The translations under genes and the position numbers were made by a program. A DNA stretch of 64,000 nt, taken from positions 62,001 to 126,000 of the forward strand of contig CAJQUW010003226.1 of the NCBI GenBank assembly GCA_907163375.1, written 5' to 3'. The notes below the pieces were generated by a model, which saw only the letters and a program-made list of their open reading frames with translations, was not told the DNA's origin and did not search any database. Positions 12,358 through 23,533 of the stretch are shown piece after piece (positions within the stretch are counted from its first letter, which is position 1; the number at the start of each line of letters is the position of its first letter). Origin of the DNA: Prostheceraeus crozeri (Eukaryota; Platyhelminthes; Polycladida; Euryleptidae).

Positions 12358-13844
12358 CAGGAAGATAATTTCCTAATTGAAATGATCTGAACAGATTCTG
12401 CGCACACGGTCAAAACGCTTTTCACGATATTGATTATGCATTGTATTTGGCCATCAAACGTCATCGATATCTATGCGAAATGTCATCTTCTGCATTTACG
12501 CTCTTAACTTCTCAGTCTCGTGTCTAACCTGACAGAGAAAGGGCGAAACATGTCGTTGGAATTTTCTTGCTAAATATCAATACAAATTACAAGCAGGAGT
12601 GATTGTTGAGACTGTGAATCGTTTTAATCGACGTTTGATGATATCTTGATCAGCCTTCTATGATCATCAAAGATGGTTTGCATGCGATCTGAGTGTTGCT
12701 GATGATCACAGATGAACAAAGCTACAGTAAAATTTCTTTCGTTACTCTTGAACACCTGTAAATTGTAATTCTTGACATATTTCAGGACTTCAGTAACACG
12801 ATGCTCCATGACTTTTTTCTACTTTTTGCATGCGGCCCATTCTGTGGGCAGAATTGCTCAACTGGGTTTGACATTCCCTCGACAAATCTAGAGACATTGC
12901 TGTCTCTCCTTGTAATCGATAATTGAAAGCCTATAAATCAGTGCAAATGTCTAACTCCCAAAAAGCCCTCATCACATACTCGAAAGACTGCGCTTTATGA
13001 ACAAAAGCTATGTGTGGAAGACGAAGAGAATATTGGAGACTCATGCGAAGGAGCATATCCCGAAATGATGTGAAAAAGGGGGAAAGTGTCGAAGATCAAG
13101 ACGACCTCCAGCTTTCGCCATCACTCAACATCATCTGACTTGAGGTCACAAAGAGTCAGAGAATGCATTCAAAGTTGTGAAAAAGTGCCGAAGGAAATTG
13201 GTGAGGCTGTGCTCGTAGGTCTGACTAAACCCACGCTATGTGTACAGAAAGAATTACTACTTACTATTACTACTTATTACCTACTCTCTTACTACTCAAA
13301 AATGTAGCAGTATTATGCTTTGTCACTTGTATCAACCTTTCTATTTCCATGTCTTTCTAATTTCTCTGAATGTCCATGTCCGCGAATCAAGATCGTGATT
13401 TAACTGAATTTGACCTCTTGCATTGTCTATTATTCTGTCGTTCGCTCTGAAAGTGACAGCATGGTATATCGATGGAATATAACTTAGATGATGGTACATG
13501 ATTCTTTAATGTTTCATAGAGATTGTCGCATTCCGAAGGAGGCTGTAACTTCAATAAAATATTGACTCAAAACTTGCGGTCTGTGGTGAAGGTGAATGAT
13601 ATTAATTGTCAATTTTGTATTTCATAATTCATTCAATACAGGGAATATAAGGCGTTTAAAAATGATTAGTATTTGAATAATGAAGAAACTGAAGTTCAAT
13701 AATAGAAATATTAGTATAAATGGAGATGAAGAACAAAGATCTGGTACTAAACAAAATGTGCATAGCTTCCTAAACAAGCACCAGAATTTCAATGTTTCCT
13801 TTTTTGGAAATACATCAAAATAATAAGAAGCACCAGGGTTTCGG

Positions 13845-14050
13845 TGGCGTAGTCAAGCTCTACAACGGCACCGGACGTCTCCAACCCAAGACCTGTCGAC
13901 GCATAGTCGGGCCCACAACACGAGACCGACAATGAGACTTTCACAGAATGATGTACACCTCTGGCTACTAAGAAATTGCACTTCTGTCGAGGTCTACGCG
14001 GTACCTCCTCTTGTCAGACAAGAACAAAGAAAGCACATATGGATCCAATG
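13845..14050 (+). repeat. Possible tRNA-derived SINE
   Basis: TGGCGTAGTCAAG resembles an A box and AGTCGGGCCC, about 55 bases later, a B box. The stretch is GC-richer than its surroundings, as tRNA-derived SINEs are here. The match is weak and the 3' end is not defined. Confidence 0.35.
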
Positions 14051-14999
14051 GGAAGCAGACAGAGATTTTCGGTAAAATGACATTAATCTGTATTTCTGTC
14101 ATTAAAAGAGAAGTACTTCGTTAAGTGCAGAATCACCTCTAGGTCATGCTGGTCATGTACCTTTGTAAAAAGAAGCTTAACACATTTAAATTTATCAAAT
14201 CGTTTCTTTGTCATCATACACACACCATTCTGATTAAATTTTAGCAGAAACTTACTGTCTTTTTATACATTTTCGTATACATCACTGATCAGAGGCATAA
14301 GCACATGCAGATAGAAAATGATCTGAAGATGTTCCATGCTAAAAATTATGACATAGCTGATGCTTCCCATTTAAGACCTTTTTTTTACGAAGCATGAGTG
14401 GCAAATAGAGCCACGAAAATGTTCTCTATTTTTAGCGGACTGATTGAAGTCTCTGATTTAGTCCCTACCGGAAGCGCTCCTTGCGTTTAATCAGAGGTAA
14501 GTACAAATATTTCATTCTTCTAGAGTGAGGCAATTACTAATTAAAAGCAAGTATTTTAGTCAGACAAATTGGCCACAGTGAAAGGGTTTTCAAAAACTTC
14601 AACCCGCATCCACTTGGATAATTTCTTTTAACCTGGCTGGTAAGGGCAGAAACCGGGTAGAATTCGGCAGACGCGCAGATTCGTAGCAGCCATGGATAGG
14701 GTGCAGCCTCCTGCATTCTCCGAAAGTCCAATTTTCAGTTTCTTTTCCTGCAGAAACTCGTTCTACCGATCGGAAGAGATGACTCAACCACCTAGGTTTC
14801 AAGCCTCTAATATTCATCAATCAAGTGAAGTAACTGAATATTTCCGAATTGAACCAAAATTTTCTATATCAAAAGCACTTCTTCAGAAGTGTTTTAATGC
14901 TTCATCTAAGTATTTTATTGAAAAACAGGCACTTATAAAATAGCCATGCGCTTATAAGGGGAGAATTATTGAAAAACAATATTGAAGCTTTTACGTCAC

Positions 15000-15175
15000 T
15001 ACTCCCCATACTTGGGGCTTGGACAGTGCTGACATAGTCAGACTTATGGAGCGTTGTGGTACTTTATAGTTCGGATGCCCTTCCTGCCGACTTCCAATGA
15101 CATCTTTGGGGCTCGACCTCTGGACCAAAAGATCGCTAGGTCAAGCACTTAACCACTGTGCAACGGAGACCACAA
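15000..15175 (-). repeat. tRNA-derived SINE with GGAAGGGCATCC core
   Basis: From 15175 leftwards the minus strand reads an A box (GTTGCACAGTGGTTAAGTG), a B box (AGGTCGAGCCCC) and then GGCAGGAAGGGCATCC. The last motif also occurs at 44742-44760 in the 5' region of an RTE-like element. SINEs often borrow part of a partner LINE, so the shared block may mark that partnership (inference). Confidence 0.7.
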
Positions 15176-15667
15176 TATTGTACTTGAATTAAGATCCAAA
15201 ATTGTACTTTAATACTAAGTACACTGAATTTGAGGCGAGAGTGCATGTGTAATTTGTTCATCAAGATCTTTTCGTCCAACAGTTGCGTTTTCGGCTGAAG
15301 CACAATCTTAAGGAAGTCCACCATTTCCTTTAAAATCTAGATTAATGATTCGCAGTAGGTTGTGTATTGAGAGGAGATGAAGACCGGTAGATTGTGGGAG
15401 GTCTACAACGATTGCACGATTGCATTCGTTTCAGCTGCACTGTCGAATATCACTTTTTCTCGCAAAGTGACTGAATTCAGATGCATATAAAGCTTCAAGT
15501 CATAGCCGGAGCCGTGATATTTTCTGTCGACCACGGCTCCAGGCGACTCCAGCTCCCTCTGAAGCACACATCATACAGTACAGCATAACGGTTTTTCATG
15601 GATTTCAATATTCAGCCGAATGACAAGATGAATAATGCAGATTGTTTTCTAGCATCTGTTGGCAAGA

Positions 15668-15773
15668 TGTTTCAGTTGATCTGGCCGATTTTTTTGGGTA
15701 AAATGAAAATCTGAAATATATAAAAAATATCTGAAAACATGATATAGAAAGATCGGCCAGATCAAATGAAACA
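15668..15773. repeat. Small hairpin (MITE-like)
   Basis: TTTCAGTTGATCTGGCCGAT at the left is mirrored by ATCGGCCAGATCAAATGAAA at the right, 22-bp arms around about 60 bp of AT-rich sequence. No gene is present. Confidence 0.5.
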
Positions 15774-15983
15774 CTGTATATAGATCAATGGCAAGTTGCC
15801 GTCGTTCCTTGAAACAATATAATAAGAAATATAACTTTAAATATTCAACCGAAATCCTACCGGGCAAGAGGCTTCATGGATCTCTGCATAGTACAAGTGC
15901 AGGGAAAAGTAGCGAACTATTTTAATGGCCTAATGCATTATTAAACCAGAAAAGCATTAGGGCCAGAAACTCTGAAAACTTAC

Positions 15984-16048
15984 TGTCGTCGCTCAGACCG
16001 AAGCGATTCCTCATGAAAATCCGTTTCGAAGGCTGACTGATCGACATG
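15984..16048 (-). CDS. Host gene exon F
   Basis: This 65-nt exon is flanked by a strong acceptor (CTATTTGCAG) and donor (GACA|GTAAGT). In phase 0 it gives 21 residues beginning HVDQSAFETDF, then two bases CA that complete with the G of exon G to make Gln. One other frame has a stop and the remaining one does not fit the neighbours. It is charged and has no recognised motif. Confidence 0.65.
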
Positions 16049-16745
16049 CTGCAAATAGACATGTATGTATTAAAGAACGACTTACACCAGTTTAGTCATT
16101 TTATAGAAGTGCATTTACAACATATGAAATTGCCTTTTACAATTGTTCAAATTGAATATATTTTTGAAAAGAAAATAATGAAAAAATGTGGGAGATTTCT
16201 GTCTTGTACAAAAAATACCTCTTCAAACCGCTATTCTTCAAATAATCATTTTTCAGGTATTTTTCCAACACTGAAAGTATGAAACGCATGAAGGAGGAAG
16301 CACACGTTTCGTAACTGTAAATATTAAGTGAGGAAAACAGCCTTTCTCCTCGTTTTTGACTAAAGATTTTGCTTCGTAAGGTAAGTCGTCTTCTCAGATT
16401 TATTTTGCCGTGTCTTATTGAATGCTATTCAGTAACGTATACTGTTATCTGTTGTCCGACATAGCTAAAAATTCCTGTTCTTAGCAGCACGCACGTTCGT
16501 CTTCTCATCTCTTCGACATGATCTTGTCGCGCTTCGTCAACCATTTCCTCTCTCCTGTTGTTTTGCCGTCAATGCTCATGCTTGCGCTATACATGTATAC
16601 ACACAATTTCAAGCATAGGGCGAAGAGTCGGCGTGGTTGGATCAATTCGATTGTCTCGAGATCATACAATTCCAAAATTCCTTAGAGTAGGCCTACATCA
16701 AAGGACCTGTTTGCCAGCCAAATCCTTTCATTTCCTATTTTGGCT

Positions 16746-16775
16746 ATTATATATATATATATATATATATGTATA
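16746..16775. repeat. (TA)n microsatellite
   Basis: About 30 bp of TA dinucleotides. Confidence 0.9.
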
Positions 16776-16839
16776 TGCATTTTGTAAAGAGTGAGGTTCT
16801 TAATGGCATGTCAGACAGAGTCTTATTTTTCCAGAGGTA

Positions 16840-17780
16840 TATACTCGTAGGTGATTGATTTTGTCATTTATAAAAACGTCTTGATGATCGATTGCAAACT
16901 TTCAATTCTGTGAATAAATGTATTTAATTTGCTGTTGAAGAACCCTCAGGCAATGAATTACCGTTCTTAGATCTGTTGGTACATTACTCGAGTTCTAGAT
17001 GGTCTTTTCCACATCACTGTATTTTAAAGCATGTCATTCTGGCACTGTGTTACCTTGGCATCAAATGTTCCTATTAGTACTAAGCGTAACACTTATTAAT
17101 GAATTTAATCGAGCTATACGAAATAGCTCTGATGATGTCCATATGCTCAATAGCACAAATCTATTTGAGAATCGTTATCTGAATAATGTTTATCCTCTTA
17201 AGTTAATCAACAATTGTAAACGTATTTTCGAGAGGAAAATTAGTGTTACTGAAAGAAATGATAGACTACGCCTGATTTTACTTTGAAAATGAAACGCAAA
17301 ACTTTTGAGTTGCTTCGCACGACCAATTTAGCAGAACATATTCAAATTTCTTGCAAACAAGCCTTTGCATCATGATTTACGGAAGCAACGAAGTAGCTGT
17401 TTTTACAAAGATGGTAAAACTTGTACAAGTGCATAATTTCTCAACATTTGTAATGTTCAATTTTGTCCATACAATTACTTGTCAGATATGTAGTGCATTT
17501 TATATCGGTGAATCGGCACGTACAATGCATTCTCGTGTTGAAGAACATTCAAACATTCAAGTAAGGAGAATCATGCAGTATTTCAGCGCTCAAAAGGTCA
17601 CGGCTCGTCAAAGTTGCAAGCATAAAATGGAACAGCATTCATATAAATCTAAAGTTTACCAGTGACCGACGTAAAGTGGAAGTTGCAGAGATTTCTGTTC
17701 AAGGTCCACAAATAAATGCTCATTTTGGGCATTGAAAGACAGTTTGCTTGACACCCCTGCTGAAGGATGCGCCGAAAATT
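16840..17780 (+). pseudogene. Decayed Penelope-like element, RT end plus GIY-YIG
   Basis: The end of the RT is readable: a worn YVDD region near 16850, LQTFNSVNKCI, then FAVEEPSGNELPFLDLLVH (16928-16984), the 'ELPFLD' block typical of PLE reverse transcriptases. The linker region is present (FENRYLNNVYPLKLINN). The GIY-YIG endonuclease follows as ICSAFYIGESARTMHSRVEEH (17490-17553) with its Cys pair. Frameshifts and stops separate the blocks and the N-terminal RT is missing. At 17755-17778 CTGCTGAAGG and CGCCGAAAA resemble a worn hammerhead ribozyme core, which PLEs often carry. Confidence 0.7.
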
Positions 17781-17789
17781 CGAGTTCTA

Positions 17790-19740
17790 TAATTTTCTTT
17801 TTTGTCTTTATCTTGAATAAAACGGTTGAAGAAAATAAATACGGATATTTTTATTCAATTCCTTTTATTTGTCTTTGAATTCGATGATTTGTCTACGGTC
17901 ACACATTCAGTTTCTGCAAATCCGATGCCGATTGGAGGTTTGAGTTCATTCGTTAATCATTTATATTTTGTTGATGTCTAATTACTCTCATATTTTGCTG
18001 CTTATTTTTGGTGAACAATCTCCATAGAGTTGAATAACATCCTTTGAGGTCGATTGGAAGCCATTAGAATTTTCATATAGGCCTAGTAGTAACCTGAGAG
18101 CATCAATTTTTCACTTGGATAATTTGTACCTTCTTGTAATCTACTGCTGGTTTAGTAAAGTATATCGACGAATCGAGTGGAAACTAGGGGCACACCGATT
18201 ACCAATTATTACTACGCATTACTAATATTATTCTTATCTCCTCATATTACAAATGTTTTTTTTATCTCATGATTCATTTAATGCAGTTTTTAGATATGCG
18301 TTCAAAAATTAGTGTTTGAATGAAGAAGAAACTGAAGTTCAATCATAAAAATATCAGTATAAATGTAGTTGAAGAACAAATAATTAGCATTAAATACAAC
18401 GTGCATAAGTTCCTCATGAAACGAACTAATAACATGATTTTCGATTTTTCAAAATTTATCTTTCCCCTCGGTGAGACTTGAATTGCAGCTCTCTGAAGAT
18501 GACAACAATTTGCAAGAATCAGCTCATTTTTGTTGATGACATCATTAATACATTATGCACCTGTGTGTCTTCAAGTGGCAACCTTAGATATAATCAAAGA
18601 ACTTCTCGGGATATTTACTCATTGAATGATTCACAGTATGATACTCCTCGGAAGAAATTACTTGACGACATGTTAGTAGTTATGAAAATAGAATGCATCA
18701 TCATCCATGAAGCTGACATGCTGGCATTCATTCTTGTGGGTGTCCCTTCGTGGCGTGGAATTTCAACAACGACTTGGTAACTCCTTTCGTGGCCGCAGCT
18801 TCACTAATCAACAAATGTATCGGTAGAATTGTAACTCATGTGAACATTGCTTGTATGACACAATGATTAATACTTCACTTACATCCGATGTAAAAGATCA
18901 GACGAAAGCATGAATCAAAGATAATGTACAGTTGCCATTAGCAGGTATTATCTCTACTTAGCAACGTTTTCGTGTGAATGACATTTGCTTCACACGAGAT
19001 CACTTTTTCGCATCATTTGGGAATTTTCCTTGACAGCCAATTTCAAATGCATGCTAAAGCATCAAGTTGAAAACGTGTTAGTAATACTAATTCACTCTGA
19101 GAAATGGAAACATTTCATGTGACGGCTGTTAGTCTACTCAGATACAGATGAACAATTCCACAAAGTATGACCACTTTTTGCAAAAATCATGAAATTGAAT
19201 CAACCATCGATCTATTAGTTCCAGAACATCGCTAATGCACTACATTCTGCTATTTAGCAATTTTTCTTATAAGTTGAACATGCTTGATTTGGCATACTCT
19301 TACTGTGAGGGGATTTTACGTATTTACTCTGACGAATTTTAAAGAATATGTGTGTGAATCCACTTACAAGATTTTGCATTAGCTATCGTCAGTGTATAGC
19401 ATTCGATCTATCAGCTTCATATATAACATTGATAAGCAGCAATTGTAACAAATGTTTTACTAAATCCATGCAATAACATTTCGAAGCAAGGTAGGCTATG
19501 TTGTGCAGAAACGAGCTATTTTTTCGCATTATACTTGTGGAATAGGCTGCCAAGGAATTTTTGTGCTTTAATTGATCGAGTCTGGAGACATAGTTCCACG
19601 AGTTCTCGTAAAATATACATGCATATATACATACATATACATTAGGATTTAGGATAGATATTAAGAAAGACAAGGCCAATTAACTAGATATTATTTTTCG
19701 GTCTTTTCTTCCATTTTGTTTATCTTAGTTCCTACCGGAC
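17790..19740. other. Intronic DNA without recognised genes
   Basis: AT-rich sequence. An open frame of 100 codons at 18478-18780 matches nothing I know and has no supporting context. The second copy of the 13.6-kb dispersed repeat lies at 18268-18420. Confidence 0.4.
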
Positions 19741-19759
19741 ATTGGCCGGTTATCATGTC

Positions 19760-19810
19760 TGACTTAGTCTTGTCCCAACATTGAAAACTGATTGTGACAA
19801 GACTAAGTCA
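19760..19810. repeat. Short perfect hairpin
   Basis: TGACTTAGTCTTGTC and GACAAGACTAAGTCA form 15-bp inverted arms around about 20 bases. It lies about 440 bp outside the dead Harbinger transposase and might be a terminal remnant; that is inference. Confidence 0.45.
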
Positions 19811-20249
19811 AGCACAAACTTCGCGCATGTGCTATCTGACAGATGATGTTCTGAAATTGTATTCATAGTTTTATTGGTTTCATTTAGCTATTATTTTCGC
19901 GGTTATTTCTATTGTTAAATTTTTCTTAGAATATTCCATGACAGTCGATAATTCTTCCTTCAAAGAGCCATGTCACAAAAGTCATCTATCTGGAGATGTT
20001 CGTCAATTGGTTGTTGTTATTTTTTATGTTGTTCTTATTTTTCTACATTGAAAAAGTACTTTTAAAAAAGAAGTACTTTTTTCGAAGGTATTAAAAGTTA
20101 TTCAGAACTAACTTTTAATTACAATGTATTTCATTCAACAAATTTTATGCGTTATTAAAGACATTGTTTGTAACTTGACGACGTACAATGGATCCATCTC
20201 CATCTACTGGCCGGAACATCATATCCGATATCACTTGCATCATTCTCGC

Positions 20250-21105
20250 TAAGGGCGATCGAAAACAGCATTGCAAGTAGCTACATTGTGTAAGACCGCA
20301 CAACCAAGGATAATGCGAGAACACTTTGCTGGGGAAAATCATAGTCTTAGAAAGACACCGAAATCTTGATTTAAAAATATCAATTCAACGTTCGACACAG
20401 GCTCGCCCTTTGTAAGAGCTTTATTAAAGTTGTCCTCAGCATAATTCAGTGGATTATTGCATGGTTTCGTCAATGACAATAATAGGGGATAGGCGGAGTC
20501 ACCTAAAACATAACAGTTCGATAAATTATCGATATGATTCCATGCGCCACTGTTTTTTCACAGTATATAAGCATCATGACTACTTCCACGCCATCTTGGG
20601 CTGATGTCGAGTATCTTCGTAGTCGAGTCGCATACTAATTGACAGTTGATCGAATGCCAGCCTTTCCGGTTAACATAAACGCTTTCAGTGACTGCAGGTG
20701 CCAGAATCCGGATCTGTGTACCGTCAATACATGCAACAATTCTTGGCATTCCACAATAATGGCAAAATCGTTCTTTCGACAATCAAATCTCCTCAGACGT
20801 AGGCCAGCTTATGTAGCGATGATGTATTTCACAAAGTGCACTTGATATTGCGTGAACCACACGTCCGGAAGTCATCTCTGATATACCATGAAGGTCACCA
20901 AGTTCACGCATGTAATCACCTTCTCCATAGTATCTACTCTATGATAGTATCGAAGTCCAATGGACAGTCGTTGTTCAACAGATAAGCTGTTATTTCGACG
21001 AGTTTGATGACACAGGAATGGCTCTAGTTCGCACGAAAGATCTTTCACAACACTCCTTGGTAAACGGTACCGATCGACGAAGTCAGCTTTTCAGAAGTCG
21101 TCGGC
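20250..21105 (-). pseudogene. Decayed PIF/Harbinger transposase (HARBI1-like)
   Basis: On the minus strand the HARBI1 order is readable: FVDRYRLPRSVVKDL and RNNSLSVEQRLSIGLRYY (N-terminal), then VACIDGTQIRI with the first catalytic Asp, VNRKGWHSINCQLVCD, SSHDAYIL with the second Asp region, VLGDSAYPLL, the acidic end of the DDE domain and CAVLHNVA. At least four frame changes or stops lie between the blocks. It is unrelated in detail to the neighbouring Harbinger element at 21.6-23.8 kb. Confidence 0.75.
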
Positions 21106-21806
21106 TTGACGTTTCGAAATGTCCATCAGCTTCTACTCGCCACATATCTCGATGAAATCCTTTTCGAGATGAGAGCTGTGATTTCGGTGTACAAGTTTTG
21201 TTGTATACAGCGAGTAAACAGCACCTTCATTGCTGTATGCTACAGAAGACGAAATGAACCACTGTTTAGCAAACAGCGTTTTATTGGTGTTCATTTTAAC
21301 AACGAAGTTACAGCGAGGTTACAATGAACTTTTAACAGTGGTTTGTTGATATCGAAAATATCGCAAACAGTAAACGTCAGGCTTAGCTGCGGTTCTTGTT
21401 CCCCGTCCCAGAATGTTTTTACACAGCAAGGACAGAATTCCCAAGACATTGAAATTACAAGGTGTATATGCATATAAATACTAATGTAAAGACTGCAAAC
21501 AAGTCTCTATTGGGGAGACGACACGACATCTGGCTACTGGAATGAGCGTATACATGGGTCGATTGCACCATCGTGGAATAAGTCTTATTCCTGGAATAAC
21601 ACAAGGAATAACTTACTTGCATTGCACCAACGAGGAATAAGCCTTATTCCGAGATTAAAGTTAATCTCTGAATAAATTTATTCTTAGAATAATAATTTTC
21701 ATTGCACCAATGGAGAATAGGGAATGAGTGAGACTAACTCGCTGATTTAATCCGTTGTTTTTATTCCTGTGCAACAGCCGGTTTAAAAGGTGACGGAGGG
21801 CTTTGT

Positions 21807-22872
21807 TTGTTGGAAAAGATGACAACTGGCATTGCACGCTTCAATGATATCGCAGTATTTGAAGAGGCAGGGTCTCAACGATTTTCTTATCGACGACGAA
21901 GGGCCGTATACCGGAAAAGACTGGATCCGTTCGGTGCTTACAGCGATGCTGAATTTCGACAGCGATATCGGTTCTCTAAAGAAGGGGTAAACCACATTTT
22001 GAGCCTTATCGAAGTTCAATTGCGGCCATCATCCAGAAGAAACAGACCTGTTTCTGCCATCCATCAACTACTTATCACGTTGCGATTTTATGCAACCGGA
22101 TCCTACCAGAAAACTGACGGCGATCTTTTCGGCGTGCATGAATCGACTGTAAATCGGATCGTACACAAAGTGAGCAAAGCAATCGCCTCTTTGTCTCGTT
22201 TAAAAATTATGTTCCCGCAGCAGTCGATCAAGGCAGAATAAAATCATCGTTTTATGAAATTGCAAATTTTCCCGAGTTGTTGGCGATGGCACGCACATAC
22301 CAATTCAAAAACCAAATCGTCATCATGCCGAACTGTACCGGAATAGGAAATCTTATTTCTCTATTAACGTTCAAGTCATGATGGAGCCAGATTTCCCAAT
22401 TCATGACATAGTATGGAAATGGTATGGCAGCGCCCACGATTCTCGTATTTTCGAGTGCTCTACCTTGTATATGAAGTTAGAAAACATGACGAACTCTTGG
22501 ATACTTGGAGATTCTGGCTATCTATGCAAACCCTTTCTTTTGACGCCATTCCTTCGTCCTGCTAACCCTCACGAGGAACGGTTCAACCGATCTCACAAGA
22601 AGACTCGAAACCTCATCGAAAGAGGGTTCGGAGTGTGGAAGCGAAGGTTTTCTATCTTACGATATGGACTGAGAATGAAAGTGGAAAGATGCCCATTGTC
22701 ATTGTGGCTTGTGCTGTTTTGCACAACATTGAGATTGAATTGAACGAGGATTGTTTTTGCCTGACGCTATTGAAGATCAAATTGATGACCCATTAATTAT
22801 CAATGTCAACGATGCTCTTGGAAACTCTGTGCGACGGCGTATTGTTCGTGATTTTTTCGCAAGTCAATCATG
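21807..22872 (+). pseudogene. HARBI1-like transposase, broken by frameshifts
   Basis: The N-terminal half is open (21807-22241): FRQRYRFSKEGVNHILSLIE and the helix-turn-helix VHESTVNRIVHKVSKAI. The catalytic half continues in other frames with VVGDGTHIPIQKPN (two residues short of the usual GAIDGTH), YFSINVQV, GSAHDSRIFE, ILGDSGYLCKPFLLTP and RNLIERGFGVWKRRF (DDE domain), then AVLHNIEIELN and RRRIVRDFF at the end. Breaks lie near 22241-22280 and between 22690 and 22760. DDE transposases cut and paste the element with the help of the Myb-like partner; this copy is probably dead. The first ATG in frame is at 21820; TTG at 21807 is not a likely start. Confidence 0.8.
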
Positions 22873-23152
22873 ATGGTCTATCATGGCGCATCAGTTGCAA
22901 TTGCTGTTTTTGAAATTAATAGACGAATTAATTAATTGGAAGCATTTGGTTTTTGTTATTTGTCTCCGTAAAAGTTAAGAGAAATTTTAACATAGTATTT
23001 TAATTCGGTTTAAAAAAACAAGCTTCATTCTTTAAAAATCATTCAATTTATTGAGATAGTACTGTTCTTTCAACTTCAACACCTTCATCTTTGCCTTGTG
23101 CTCTATTGTTGCCATGCGCAGGAACTCTCTTTGGAAGGGCGTCATTTCTTCT

Positions 23153-23533
23153 TCATCCTTTTCTTCTTTTTCGGCTCACGCTCAGCTGATGATGGATACC
23201 GACAAACCTCTCACTAACAGGTGAAAGTGTCAAGGGATTCTGTGGCAAACCGCCTCCAGTCCTCCGAGCTTCTCTTTTGTATTGTGCGTCCTTCTTCTTG
23301 GCGTCGATCTTCAAGCGCTTCCACAATAATTTCAAGTTCTTCGCATCTCTTGAAGTTCCACTTCGAGTCTTGAATTCGCTTTCAATTTTCTTCCATTCTT
23401 TCTCCTTCTCCTTAACACAGGAAGCGTCAGTTTTCTTGGACTCCACTATCTCTCCTCGTTTGCCGGAGAGCAGGTCGAGAAAAATCTCAATTTCCGCTGT
23501 CGTGAAGTTGGGGCTCCTCTTGCGTCCACTCAT
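23153..23533 (-). CDS. Harbinger Myb/SANT-like DNA-binding protein
   Basis: An intact 126-codon frame with ATG at 23533. FTTAEIEIFLDLLSGKRGEI and the later WKKIESEFKTRSGTSRDAKN and LKLLWKRLKIDAKK are the three-helix Myb/SANT-like pattern of Harbinger ORF2 and NAIF1-type proteins. The C-terminus is short and basic (SVSRKRRKG), as in a nuclear protein. In active Harbinger elements this protein brings the transposase to the nucleus and to the ends (family knowledge). It is open while the transposase is broken, so it could in principle still be made. Confidence 0.75.
   Translation of the reverse strand: MSGRKRSPNFTTAEIEIFLDLLSGKRGEIVESKKTDASCVKEKEKEWKKIESEFKTRSGTSRDAKNLKLLWKRLKIDAKKKDAQYKREARRTGGGLPQNPLTLSPVSERFVGIHHQLSVSRKRRKG

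Larger units (their letters stand above)
10602..13489. mobile_element. Long-inverted-repeat element, about 2.9 kb
   Basis: The left arm (10602-11098) is the reverse complement of the right arm (12967-13489), about 500 bp each and roughly 95% alike. Each arm holds the same 60-70 codon open frame beginning MSKIKTTSSFRHHS. Reading on from the left interior on the minus strand gives VKKIKAIIEKTYHHMK and VTTWYHAREVKG, which looks like old coding sequence running into the arm. I recognise no transposase motif. The interior has been enlarged by an RTE insertion (11367-12341). The right arm carries an extra run of TACTTACTATTAC-type repeats. Confidence 0.65.
13620..18420 (+). repeat. Dispersed direct repeat, two copies
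   Basis: About 155 bp at 13620-13775 recur in the same orientation at 18268-18420 (both contain GAAGAAACTGAAGTTCAAT and a TAAATG-GAAGAACAAA block). Identity is roughly 75-80% by eye. Neither copy has coding character. Copies of one repeat family are likelier than a tandem duplication, as the intervening 4.5 kb is different. Confidence 0.5.

Noticed and set aside
14256-14284. A 29-nt exon-like stretch with a GTAAGT donor
   Set aside because: The frame required by the neighbouring exons contains a stop, and exons E, F, G and H already join without it.
14537-14820. Overlapping minus-strand frames (RGLKPRWLSHLF and others) as a gene
   Set aside because: The frames overlap each other and a plus-strand frame, have no known motif, and recall spurious frames in dispersed repeats.
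18478-18780. 100-codon plus-strand frame as a host gene
   Set aside because: No motif, no splice or promoter context, and length is within what AT-rich introns give by chance.
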